Shown: in pieces, positions 37,293 to 49,069 of the stretch
How positions within the stretch are numbered: the stretch's first letter is position 1
Layout: each line of letters starts with the position of its first letter
Assembly: GCF_964340395.1 (NCBI RefSeq)
Contig: NC_135565.1
Location: 22,052,209 to 22,114,708, forward strand
Direction of reading: 5' to 3'
From: Glandiceps talaboti
Taxonomy: Eukaryota; Hemichordata; Enteropneusta; Spengelidae
Length of the DNA: 62,500 nt
The notes under the pieces: generated by a model
The model's input: only the letters and a program-made list of their open reading frames with translations
Told to the model about the DNA's origin: nothing
Database searches by the model: none
Program-made: the position numbers and the translations under genes

Positions 37293-38737
37293 TCACTTAC
37301 AGAAGATTGAAAGTACAATATGAGCAATCATGCGAGAAACAAACCCGTTATATTTAACAGTTGCAGTATCGTTCTTATAAAATCGTATTCCCTTATGTAT
37401 GTTTCCACAACAGCAACCTTCTGATATATGAAAATAGTCTACTTGAGATATTTCAGAGTGGTTAGCAAGAAAGTTATTTGTCAAGTCGTTCATAAGGTTC
37501 AGTCTTGGCCTAGACAAATAGTCACATCGAGAAGCGTCACTTCCTTTAGGAGAATTGAGCCAAACGATCTCTCCATTTCTTGACAACAGGTTACGTACTT
37601 TGGTCAAAAATGCAGGAAGAAGACTTTCATACTCTGAAAATACATTGAAATGATCTGGTTTGCGGCGTGGGCATGCATCATGTACACCTGTCAAGACGAC
37701 TAACAAGTCTACCTCGCCATATGGGATCAATAATTTCTTTAAAGCTCTAACTTCTTTCCGTGTCACACATCCGATCCCACACCCCAGTGGTATACCCATC
37801 ACAAAACTAAATCCGACTCGTCCATCTCCCTCTAGTGGTCTTGACCAGTGGTGAGGTCTCCCTACCCATAATATAATCTGTCATGGGTCATTTCATGTTT
37901 GGTAGGGAGGTGCTTGAACTTGTCATAATGATAAACCTGCAAGATTTCGTTCGTTACTTCCTCTGTTATTGAGTCCCCTATCAATAATATCTTCTTTCCC
38001 GCAAAACATTTTTTCAAGTCTCCCGAGCCATAGATCTTGTAATGACAATCGTATGGTACCCACATACGACGAGAACTTGCAAGGATGCTGATATTACCCT
38101 CGCATAGATTACCGTCACAACCACTTTCAGGAATTGATACCCATCGACCAGATGACATCCCAGTTGCACATAGTGGCGTCTTACTTTTAAATATCGGTTT
38201 TTGGACACATTCCTCATTATCAACAAAAATCAATTGCAGGGGTGTATTTTCCACAGGAGCATCAACACAGGCAACTTTATGAACAGTGTTCAACATCTCT
38301 TCCCTCACTTCCCCGGTGTGAACCACAAATAGCTCAAGAACATACTTCCCTACTGGAAGGGCAGGAACAGTAACGACGAAAGTACCCTTTCTGAGATAAG
38401 TCACATCAACCGTGTTGAAATTTAGATTGTATTTGGTAGAATTTGTGTATTTCTTGAAGTTGGATTCAACAATTCTTGCATTGATATCAACCCATGGTTC
38501 ACATTCGACATTTCTATCATGTTTGTCCAAAGCTTGCATTGTCAACATGCCTGTGGTACATGCATTCAAAATTATGTGATTGTTCTCTACTTTGAAGTTC
38601 GATGTTTCTAACACAAATCTTTTCGGATATTCATTAAAATCGCAAAAATATGTACTACCAGAATCAAGAAGCCTTAACATTTCAAAATCCACACTCGGAA
38701 ATATGGTGTTATTCCTCATAAACACGTTATTTGTCCT
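37293..38737 (-). CDS. NXPE family (neurexophilin + PC-esterase) last exon, frameshifted
   Basis: Acceptor ctttaattttcag ends at 38738; the exon starts in phase 0 with RTNNVFMRNN. About the first 230 residues form the neurexophilin/Ig-like part. The SGNH-type nucleophile block ILLIGDSITEEV lies near 37985, and the Asp-His block DYFHIS near 37430, before the stop at 37295-37293. At 37864-37862 the frame meets TAG, and the continuation (RPHHWSRPLEGDG) lies in the frame shifted by two bases, so there is a net one-base loss or two-base gain. Repaired, exon plus first coding exon would give about 533 residues, normal for NXPE proteins. The family is known for type II or secreted proteins with a putative esterase fold, whose substrates are mostly unknown. 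This is either a recent pseudogene or a sequence error. Confidence 0.8.
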
Positions 38738-39981
38738 CTGAAAATTAAAGAAAAACATGATTTAAGGGTCATCAAACCTATCAATTGTTACTTAGATAAT
38801 AGAATTCTGCGAGGGAAAATAGTGCCAATGGTATTGTAGCACAACTATAAAGCTTGGGATATTTTTTTTACAAATATTTATTCACATACCAAGCCATCCA
38901 TCTTGTTATCTTTGCAACATACATCACCATTTCACTGTTGCTATGGGCGTAATCTTGTTGGCAGGCATATATGCATCCACACATTCGATGTTTATTCACT
39001 TGCGATAACAAATTCCTATTTTTATATTTGCTACATACGCCGTCATTTGGCTGTTGCTGTGGGCTTGGCCGTTTAGCTAGGTATACATATGTCCATTTTG
39101 GAATGTCCATCAATTTATCTATTAATCCCTGCAGTCTTGCAAAACAGACCGTTTTTCCGGTGTCTGAATTATGGGTAATACTGGCAACGTTGGCATTTGA
39201 ACATCTTAAATTGTCGGCAACTTTGGTTGTCATTTAAATATATTCTAAACATAAATGGAAACTACAATCATGGAATGCAATGGACAATATAGGTCATGAA
39301 AGCATGTGTTTTTGTTGAAATACTAAACTTCAAATCTTGTACTTTTTGTCCAAAATAATAAATAGGAGTATTTTGCAATGTAGAGAATCAGGGCCCTCAA
39401 TGAATAGGAAATTGAATTGAATTGAATTGAATTGAATTGATTTGAATTGTTTATTCACCAGATACAAGATGGTAAAACATATTTTATGAAATAACGTCAC
39501 ATTAGTCTGAATCGTCGCTAATTTTAAGTCTCTCTTAAATTTGCGCCCCAATAATAACACACATATTGAAATATTTGACGATTTTGTTGTGAAAAATCAA
39601 CCACAAAGTCAAATGGTACCAAATTAATGAACCATGGAGTAGTGATAGAACGCATATTTATATGTGAGAAATGCGATCGGTAGTATTGCTGAGACATCTC
39701 AAGTTTCACGGACTGGGCCGATGCAGTCACGTGTATGCTAATTAAAGGGTTTTTGACAGGCCGGTGTTTATGAATTTGTATTTTTTTGCCCCAAAAATTA
39801 GACATACTTGGTATAATTCAATGAAATAATTCTTACGAAATATCATGTCTATATTGACAAATAAATATATCGTATGACTATGAGGACGGCTTACGACACC
39901 TGTCATTTTGAAGAGAAATCTTTGAAAATAGGCATTCTTCACATCTTTTGATCTCGCAGTTTTCCATCCGTCAGATCATTC

Positions 39982-40240
39982 ACCACCACCACCACCACCA
40001 CCACCACCACCACCACCACCGATTGCAATGGTTTGGCTTTATTTATTTATTTTTTATTCATTCATTCATTCATTCATTCATTCATTCATTCATTCATTCA
40101 TTCATTCATTTATTTATTTATTTTTTATTCATTCATTCATTCATTCATTCATTCATTCATTCATGCATTCATTCATTCATTTATTTAATTATTTATTCAT
40201 TCATTCAGTCATTGATTCAGTCATTCATTCATTCACTTTT
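39982..40240. repeat. (CAC)/(TTCA)/(TTTA) microsatellites
   Basis: Inverse counterpart of 24746-24978, lying in the NXPE intron. Confidence 0.95.
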
Positions 40241-41702
40241 GAGCATTGAGTGATCAAAGATATTCTACACCAGATCAAATGAAGATAACCGAGAACATAT
40301 ATAGACAATGTGATAGACATTATGTACAATGATTTAATTGTCAATTACATGTTGCTCAGTGTGTCTATTCCTTGTACAAATCAATAGTGTAGTGTGGAAG
40401 AACATTTCTGTTACTTGTGATGTATTAGAACAAGTTGAAGTTAATAATTATGAAGATTTCAGTTTCTTTGTGTGGAAAACTTCCTTTGTGTGAAGGGGCA
40501 TAGGTGGTAGTTTAAACACAGGGTGATTGCATCTGTCATTAAATTTGGTCAAATGCACTAAACTTACATGTATGTACTTGGAAAGTAAGATCAGACATCT
40601 ATGGGAATTTGAATTCGATTGGTACATGTATAACCATAGGAAAAAAGTGATTCCATATAAATAAAACTAGCAAGCAAATATCAAAATACATTTGCCACTG
40701 TGTATTGAAACCGGGTGTTTAAGGCACAAGTCAAAAAATGACAGAACTTGTAGATTTTCTCATCTAAATGTTGTAGAAGATAAATTTCATTTTTAAATGC
40801 CTTCAATACCATGATTTCAGACAACAATATCTGAACTCATCTCTTAATAATCTGCAGGGTCTGATCATACAGGAAGAATAACTAAGTTATGTTAACTTTA
40901 TTTTATCACAGGAATAAACAACCTCCATTTTAATGAATGTGCCACTATGTGCTGTTGCTTGGTTGAGCAAGTGTAAATTTAAGACAATGGGATATTTATT
41001 TAGAATAATAATATTTTTTATTTTTTTATTTTATTTTTTTACGAATTGAGTGTGTTAGCCTAATTTATTTTGCCTGTATCAAAAGTTGTTGCTGTTTATA
41101 ATATTGATTATCTAAAAGCAACATATTGCCTTTGACCTATGTGAATGAGCCACCTTTTTTATTGTTGCTGGGTTAAAGAGTGTGTGTTTAATTTATAAAT
41201 GTCATAACATTGTCGTTGTCATGCCTGCCTTGCTACATGGATATGACTAACAACAACAAAGACCGACGATGCTTCAATGTTTTCTTTCTGCGTGTTGTTT
41301 TTGTGTAAGTGATATTATAATTGCCGACTGGGTAGACTAGAAACTAGTCGCCGGTTTTGATTCACACGATCCTCAAAAATACTAGGGATCTTAGTCTTCA
41401 AACCAAGCGAATAGCAGCTCCGGGAGTGAAGCTTCAACACAGCGGTCATACCTACTTACTTGTATATAGCAACCTAATTATGGTAGTTTCCAGAGTGCCT
41501 CCAAGCGTATATATCTACTAGGAAAGCCCACGATGGGTTGCCGTGGCCGGTAACCAGGAATGCCGACACCCCCCCCCCCCCGTTTTACTATGTTTGACCC
41601 CTAAGCTCATAACCCCTGACACACCTGCAGGGATTTAGTTTGTCGGTCGTAGTACCGGAATATTTAGCATAAACGTTGGTAGGACGTCAGTATACGCGCC
41701 AT

Positions 41703-42457
41703 CATAGGGGCGTGTAATATTTCATAGATTGTTGTTTTCCTGGTCTACAGACTAAATATAACAACCTTTTCACTATATATTCCTACCTATAAGGAAAAAA
41801 GAGAAGGGTGGACATCTTCTTTCATTAACCTTTCAAATATGAACAAAACATGCCTGCATAAAGAATAGGTGCCAAATAAAGTTATACACTATCACTAGGG
41901 GGCAAAAAATGCTTTAGTAACGAGAAAAATGGACCTTTGCAATAAGCGAGGCCCTGTATAACATCCTCTGTATGTCAGAGGCATGTCAAGAGACATAACC
42001 GTCAAATTTTCACAGCTGATTGGCTGAGAAAGAGGCGTTGGCTGATGACGTCAGATGACCGCTGCATTTCAAAATCAGAAGCACGTCCCATCAGTAAACC
42101 CAGCATTTCTCGACAGCTTCCTGGCGAGTCTACTTGTATGAATTCGAATACAACTGCATTTTTATTGTGTCAAACTGTCAATCTATATATACTGGAATTT
42201 ATTTCACTGTTGGTGGCCCATAAAGTAGTGACTGTTTCCAGGGGCTTTCTTTACATAGGCGTAGTTTTGAATAGCCAATCGGCAACGAGCTGATTATTCA
42301 AAATAGCAAGACGTACCGAGAAGTTTACACAGGATCGTGACTCGATGTCCGCCCTTCTCTTTTTTCCTTACAGTTAGGAATATATAGTCAAAATTTTGTT
42401 GTATTTAGTTTGTAGACCAGGAAAACAACAATCTATGACATATTACACGCCCCTATG
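41703..42457. mobile_element. TIR element (arm B copy)
   Basis: Same element as 22501-23275, 755 bp, with both CATAGGGGCG ends preserved. Confidence 0.75.
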
Positions 42458-42531
42458 CTCTCCGTATACGTTTAGAAAGCTGCTCGTATGCGTAGCGACA
42501 ATAAGTTATTATACTGCGTGAATATGTATAC

Positions 42532-42666
42532 GTTATTTGCCAAATACCGTTCCATATCTTGCTGCGAGAGGTATTTTTTCTGGTATAACGGAGAGCCGGA
42601 GGCGAGCCGTTATACCAGAAAAATTACCTCGAGCAGCAAGATGTGGGACAGTATTTGGCAAATAAC
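42532..42666. repeat. 135-bp fold-back palindrome
   Basis: Left end GTTATTTGCCAAATAC pairs with right end GTATTTGGCAAATAAC. Inner blocks ATCTTGCTGC and TTTCTGGTATAACGG also find their complements. The arms are about 60 bp with roughly eight mismatches and a loop of about 15 nt. It is absent from the corresponding place in arm A, so it arrived or was lost after duplication. Confidence 0.85.
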
Positions 42667-43099
42667 ATACTTATACGTCACCTGCGACGAAGAATTAATT
42701 TTTGAATGTCTAAAAATGCTGTTTCATGTTAAAATAAAATCACTTCCGCGTTATACTGTTGAGCGTAGTATCATGCACCTCTCTGATATCTGCAATGCGG
42801 TTGTTTACATGTCAGCCTTAACTTTATCGTCCAATCAGAGTGCGCGTTTGCTCAGTAGTATGACGTAATGTTTACTATTTGCATATCACTCAGCGATATA
42901 TTCAAACTCACAATTATAACGTTTCGCGCATAACGCATTGACATAGCTATACTCACTTGGTATACCAACGTACCGGGAGAGTACACAACGTAGACTCAAG
43001 GTACACTTCGGATATACAATTACGTATGTCAACGTGCTAGCTATAAGTATGTTCGTTAGCGTAGATATATACTACACGTATATCAAGGATTTTGCCCTG

Positions 43100-43460
43100 T
43101 GAATAGGCTGTTGCTATTGGCATGGTCTTGTTGATTGGCATGTTTGCATACATTTGTGTAATTATTTAATTAGCCACTGTATATTAATCCCTGTTGCTAT
43201 CTATGCAGTACACACCATCAATTGGCTGATGCTATGGGCGTTGCCTTGTAGCTAGGCATATTTGCATACATTTTTGCATGTTTAATTATTCAATTGTCTA
43301 TTAAGCCCTGTTGTTATCTTTGCAATATACATCATCATTTAGCTGTTGCTTTGGGCGTGGTCTTGTTGCTAGGCATATTTGCTACACTTTTTGAGTGTGT
43401 ATTCACTTTCTAACCTATCTCTGTTGCTATCTGTGCAATATACATCATCAGTTTACTGCT
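43100..43460. repeat. GGCGTGGTC-type tandem repeat, about 115-bp units
   Basis: Three units with the core ggcgtggtcttgttgctagg and a following tttgcatac stretch. Related single units lie at 22100-22290, 25860-26070 and 38880-39090, so this is a dispersed family. Confidence 0.75.
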
Positions 43461-43469
43461 GCTAAGGGC

Positions 43470-44040
43470 GTAGTCATGGCTACTACTGCCAGTTGTTTCA
43501 AAATGTTTTGAACAATATCTGCAGAATAAAAATCTTTAGAAACACCCCCTTCAAATTTTAGCCTCATTCACCAGGAAGTATATGAGATAAAAAGAAAGTT
43601 CCCAAAATTTAGATTTAGTGAGTAAGGGACCGGTCAGTTTCTTTGGGGGCGGTGGATTGGTGGGGGAGGGGGTCACCCTGTTTTTGAAATTGGCAGTAGG
43701 TCATGCTGTTTTGAAAATTGTGGATAAGGGGGGTCATTGTGTTTTGGATTTTGATGGAATCAAAAAATCCCTTTTGAAAAGCCTAAAATTCGCTTTAAGA
43801 GTAAAAAACCTCCAAGGCTTCTAGAGGGAGACCCCCTACGACCCCCCACATGAGGTGTACACATCCCAGTGTCAAGCTATTCCCCCTACCTCTTACTGTC
43901 AAGATGCTATCAAACTATATTTTAAAAATATTTACATGTTGGTGCTTGGAAATTATTGTCTGAAAATGTCTGAATAGTCTCAAAATTGACTTTTCAGATT
44001 AAAAAAACTCCATATCTTGTTATATTTTATATCTTGTTTG
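43470..44040. other. No gene seen; possible dispersed repeat
   Basis: Contains G- and C-run-rich sequence at 43630-43860, including ctagagggagaccccctacg, which looks like a repeat family member. No exon found. Confidence 0.4.
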
Positions 44041-44067
44041 ATCTAGTTATGTTACTATTTGACCTAC

Positions 44068-44223
44068 CAGCATTGCAATTGGCAATACGTGACGCGGAAA
44101 GGCATACGTAATCGACCCCAATATACTTATAATTGTGACGATGGCTACTGTAACGAGAAATGTAATTCTATTTAGCTTTTTCTTGATTGGTGTCTTCCGA
44201 TCTTCTTCATTATTATCCGGCAT
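44068..44223 (-). CDS. First coding exon of the NXPE-like gene (signal anchor)
   Basis: The minus strand has acceptor ttttctgacag ending at 44243, 19 bp of leader, ATG at 44223-44221, 52 codons and donor CAATGCTG/gtaggt at 44067. The peptide starts MPDNNEEDRKTPIKKKLN, followed by a hydrophobic segment (about residues 21-41). This gives a type II anchor with a positively charged cytosolic side. It ends in phase 0, as required by the exon at 38737. The join is inferred from strand, phase and the known type II or secreted nature of NXPE proteins. An additional exon in the 5.3-kb intron is possible. Confidence 0.6.
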
Positions 44224-44429
44224 GCTGCACCACAGTTTTGGTCTGTCAGAAAATATCATATAGAGCTCACTTTGATTAACTTTGTAAATCAACAACATTT
44301 CACAGTATAACAAGATATCAATGATAAAAAATGTCAGGTCGTCCTTAAAAATACACACACGAAGCAAAGTCTAAGAAGTGTATCCATGCATTTCCCTTCA
44401 TTTATATAATCTAAATCAGGAATTTACAC

Positions 44430-44646
44430 ATGTATGTATGTATGTATGTATGTATGTATGTATGTATGTATGTATGTACTATGTATGTATGTACTATGTA
44501 TGTATGTATGTATGTATTTATGTATGTATGTATGTATGTATGTATGTATGTATGTATGTATGTATGCATGTATGCATGTATGCATGTATGCATGCATGCA
44601 TGTATGCATGCATGTATGTATGTATGTATGTATGTATGTATGCATG
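44430..44646. repeat. (GTAT)n microsatellite
   Basis: ATGT/GTAT units with CATG variants towards the right end. Confidence 0.97.
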
Positions 44647-45046
44647 TGTTACATCCAATCTGTGAAATTGCCCAATTCATGAAATGGGTAGGTAACTTTG
44701 CCCAGTTCATGAAATAGTCAATCGTGTTGCCCAGGTTATGAAATGGGTATGGTAAGATATGCCCAGTACATGAAATGAGCATCTTTTATAGGACACACAC
44801 AAAATACAATATCAATCAAACAACTTTATTATCATGTATTCACAAACTCATCACTTCACAATTCGTATTTTATTATAATTCAGTGTAGATTGTGTTTTTA
44901 ATAGAGTTCGATAATCAACACCCCAGTTCAAAACTCTTTTAGATCGTAATCTATACTCTCATTTGCATAAGGTTGACCATTGCATGAACTGGGCAAAGTT
45001 ACATGCACATTTCATGAATAGGGCAGTTTCACGAATTGGGTGTAAC
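44647..45046. mobile_element. Fold-back element, about 77-bp arms
   Basis: The left arm 44647-44722 (containing actttgcccagttcatgaaa) is matched in inverse by 44970-45046 (gcatgaactgggcaaagtta). The arms are themselves built of repeated TTGCCCARTTCATGAAAT motifs. The interior of about 250 bp is non-coding. Confidence 0.7.
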
Positions 45047-45297
45047 ATATATATATTCAAAATGTTACTACATTTATATTGGCGAATTTTACTACAATAT
45101 AGGGTTGTACATTATTTAAATTTCAGCCATTCATATTTACCATGGTCCCAAAACAACATGGCGTACTGATTATTAATCAAAGTAACAATGGTTAACCGTA
45201 TAGTCGTACACAGCAACACCAATGAACCTGGTGAGTGGCCCAACACACCCGTTACCATTAATTGAGATGAAAAGTTGAACTTACTGTATTTGTTTAG

Positions 45298-45380
45298 ATA
45301 GCTTTGGTATCCTGGAGGTCACAGAATTCGTTGGTGATATATCGAAAAGTAACCCAACAATTACACAGCGTTTCCTAGAG
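45298..45380 (+). CDS. Weak candidate exon
   Basis: Acceptor ctgtatttgtttag, an 83-bp open segment (SFGILEVTEFVGDISKSNP in one frame) and donor CTAGAG/gtaaag. No partner exon or recognised domain; possibly chance. Confidence 0.15.
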
Positions 45381-45399
45381 GTAAAGTGAGCTTGGTTAT

Positions 45400-46820
45400 T
45401 TTAAACAGAGTTAGGGGTATTCTGGAGTTAACCATGCTCCCCCAGCTCTAGTAATGTAAGCCAAAGTGACTCACCAGTAAATTCCACAATTTCAAAAACG
45501 AAACCCCCTCCCACACACAAACACATATGTATATTTGAAATGCCACTTTATGTATGGGTCTTTATACTATAATGTTGTTACTATAACACCATTGAGTGTA
45601 ACAAGATATTTTTATTTACGAGCATAGCTGAACAAAAGTTTCTTTCACCCATCAATAGAGCAATAATGGTTTTTTTTTAAATTTATTTTTGGTATTAACG
45701 ATTGTTGAGAATTATACACTGTGAACTATTCGACAATATATTAGATAGTAACAGTAAAATTGTAACATGTGTATTATTCCCCATATTATGTATCAATACA
45801 CAACATAGATCCTCTGTTGACTTGTTACGACATTGTAGTGAGACATGCAACAGACATGTACGGAACAGTAATTACCTAAAGCTGGACATGTAAGGTACGC
45901 AGTAAGTGGGCGCCCTCTAACATCGATCAACTCCTTTCACATATTGCTATTGTAGAACATATGACTTTACAGCAGCACTAGCTGCAATTGGAACGTTTTT
46001 TAAAAATATTTTGTGAGGTACAATAATTTACTTGTAAACATTGTACACCGGCGACAGTATTGCATCAGTTGTGGGTAAATGCATTTTTCCGCTGTGTACA
46101 CGATAAATCAAATCACAGTTGAGATTTTTGGGTCCACACCCAATAATCAGCACGATCAAAGGCATTCACGATTTCAACATGTTTCGGCACTGCTTATGGA
46201 TAATATCAACCACTGATTAACATGTACAATGTCTAATTTTTAATATTTTAACAATTCTCAGTGAATATTTTGTGGTTTCTGATCGGAAAAATGGTACGCC
46301 AGTTACAATTAGTACAGTCACTGTTACATGGTGTCAGATTCAAAATAGAGCGTTTGCTCAAGATTTAAACTACAGCGCCTACAGATAATGTCGACCACTA
46401 ATTCACACACACAATGTCTTTTGAAGTAATTGACCAAGTTTTATTTGGTTATTTGATGCAAATAATGTCCCGGATGCAGCTAGTGTAGTTTTAAGGACAT
46501 GTCTTAAAACTCAAATGCTGTGATACGTCACCACAGGTCATGTCACGTAATGTGGATAGTTTTCAAATCTTAGACTTTAGCAGTGTTGTAACGAAATGAA
46601 ATCCAAAAATGGTCTTAAATGCTTCACACCATGAAATCTATTATTAGTATAAATCACCAATTAGGAAGTTATGAAATTAATAATGTAAGTTTGATTTGTT
46701 TTGATGACAAAATATTTTTACGAGGTTATTGACATAAAAACACTAAATTCTAATATTTTAAAGTAAATTTGGAAACAATAAACCTGCAAACTAATTACAT
46801 GTATTGTTTTCAGATATTGC
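45400..46820. other. No gene seen
   Basis: AT-rich intergenic DNA without convincing exons on either strand. Confidence 0.5.
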
Positions 46821-46829
46821 CTAACTTAA

Positions 46830-47890
46830 CCGAATCATGCAAATTACTTACCAAAATTAAAAGCTACATCAACAAGAGTTATAGGACAAGTTCGCTTTGC
46901 TATCGTCACTATATGTATCGATTTCATTGAAATTTGAAGATTGCATTCTAATAACCAACAAGATTTAAACTGAATGCCTCCTGTAAGGGAATCACTAATT
47001 ATGCAAATAACTCATTAAACTAAAAAAAACACTATGGTAACAGGTTTTGTTTTTGGACAAGCGTGCTTTCTTAGGTTAATGTATGTGCCAAATTATACGG
47101 AATTTGAAGTACATGATACTGCTTAATTACTGAATATCGTTCACTATTCAAAATACTCATTAAAGGTTAAAGTTGTAGAAACAAACTTCACAGGATAGGT
47201 GCGTATTATTATGGTTGATATATGTACCATATTATACGAAATTTGAAGCTTGCATTTTTAAGATACAACCTACATGTAGTTACCTAAAATCATTAATTAT
47301 GCAAATCTTTCATTAAAACTGACTAAGCTATATCAAATATTTATAGGACATATCCGCTTTGTTATGGTTAAATTCAAGTATGCAGTCTATTTAGCCTAAT
47401 TACTGAAAATAATTAATTATGCAAATTATTCACTAAATCTTCAAACAAAATCAACAACTTTTATAGGATATATGCACACTGTTATGTTTAACGTATGTAC
47501 TAAATTGTATTGAAATTGAAGTATGCAGTCTTAAGATATAGCCTAAGACCTATAACCAAGAATCATTAATTATGCAAATTATTCATTAACACTGAAAGGT
47601 ACATCAACAAACTTGATAGGACATATGTGTTTCCTCATGGTTAGCGTATGTACTAAATTATGTTGAATATGAAGGATGCATTCTTAAGATACAGCTTAAT
47701 TACCAAAAATAATTAATTATGCAAATTATTCGTTAACGCTGTTTGGTACATCACCAAATTTTATAGGACAAATGTATTTTGTTATGTGTTACGAATATAC
47801 TAAATTATATTGAAATTGAAGTATGCAGTCTTAAGATATTGCTTAATTAGTTGATTTCATTAATATGCAAATTTCTCTAATTAAACATTA
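46830..47890. repeat. Tandem array of about 150-bp units with ATGCAAAT
   Basis: Seven to eight diverged units. Most include cattaattatgcaaat, then tcattaa..., ataggac, and taagatatagccta. The octamer occurs near 46838, 46993, 47293, 47413, 47563, 47713 and 47863. A further unit is at 48720-48850. Confidence 0.8.
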
Positions 47891-48048
47891 ACAGATCTGG
47901 CTCAAAACCTAATCAGGTCTAGCCATTACCCTAAAAATTATATATTCCAAATTTAATTATAATTGAGCCAGCCGATTTTTAGTAAATGGTGACACAGACA
48001 AACAGACAGACAGACACACAGACACACAGACAGACATTCCCCTTTTAA

Positions 48049-48074
48049 TACCTCCCGTACCCTTACGGGAGGTA
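48049..48074. repeat. 11-bp perfect hairpin at the edge of the 150-bp family
   Basis: TACCTCCCGTA, loop CCCT, TACGGGAGGTA. It follows a CAGA/CACA-rich stretch. Confidence 0.85.
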
Positions 48075-48099
48075 AAAATCATTAATTACACAGGGAACC

Positions 48100-48660
48100 T
48101 TGCACACCCCTGTAACATTCACATACCTAGTACAGGGTTGTGCACATAACTGTACAAATAGCTCACAAATGTGTAACTGGTATGCCAACATCAATGTAAC
48201 ATGGATGTGAAAAATAGCAATGCAGCATAGGTTTTTACAACATCCATGTACAAGAGCTTTTTCCCACAGCCTTGTACTAGCTATGTTATCATAGCTGTAA
48301 CAGCGGTATTTCCCACAGGCATGTACCAGCTATGTCAGCAATGCTAGTCAGATATTAACAAAAGGGTTGCTACAGGGTATTATTCCACCATAGCTGTTAC
48401 ATGTATGTGCACAACTGTAGTACTGGGATGTGCAAAACAGTCATGGCACATGGGCGGTATTCCACATCCATGCAACAGGCACATTTTCTCACAATCATGT
48501 ACCAGGGCTGTGGAAAAATATACCCTGTAACGGGGCTGTGAGGCACACAGCTGGTACATAGCTGTGCTCTTCTTCTTTGTACTAGGATGTGGCCACATCC
48601 TAACACTAGGATATGCACTAGGATATCCTAGTGCTAGGATGTGCAATGTTCTGAGTGTGT
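48100..48660. repeat. Degenerate motif-rich region
   Basis: Loosely repeated motifs such as cccacagccatgtaccagct, ctatgttaca and tgtgcac in both orientations. Periodicity is irregular. No gene. Confidence 0.5.
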
Positions 48661-48865
48661 TTATGCAAAGATGCAATAAAATTCAATTCCACAACAAAAC
48701 ATTTTAAAGGACAGTTTGTTATCAACGACATATATAACTATCTGAAGCTTGCATTTTACAGGTTACATACAATTATCAAAACGTAATAATTATGCAAACA
48801 ATGAATTGAATTAGAGATACACATACACTTTACAGGACAAGTACCGTTTGTTATCATTCCTTTTG

Positions 48866-49022
48866 TATGTGTGTATGTATGTATGTATGTATGTATGTAT
48901 GTATGTATGTATGCATGTATGAATGAAATGTGAAATTTAGATTCTTTATTTATGACTCATTAATACACACACGCATGCACGCGCACACACACACATGCAT
49001 GCATGCATGCATGCATACACAC

Positions 49023-49062
<40 letters not shown>
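48866..49062. repeat. (GTAT), (GCAT) and (CA) microsatellites
   Basis: GTAT units at 48866-48915; GCAT and CA units at 48966-49062. Confidence 0.95.
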
Positions 49063-49065
<3 letters not shown>

Positions 49066-49069
49066 GTTT

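Larger units (their letters stand above)
34912..43450. repeat. Large inverted duplication, arm B (partner 22097-28190)
   Basis: Inverse copy of arm A. It includes the complete last exon of the NXPE-like gene, a fold-back insertion at 42532-42666 and extra sequence to about 42910 that arm A lacks. The NXPE first exon adjoins it on the right, so arm B is the parental locus. Confidence 0.9.
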
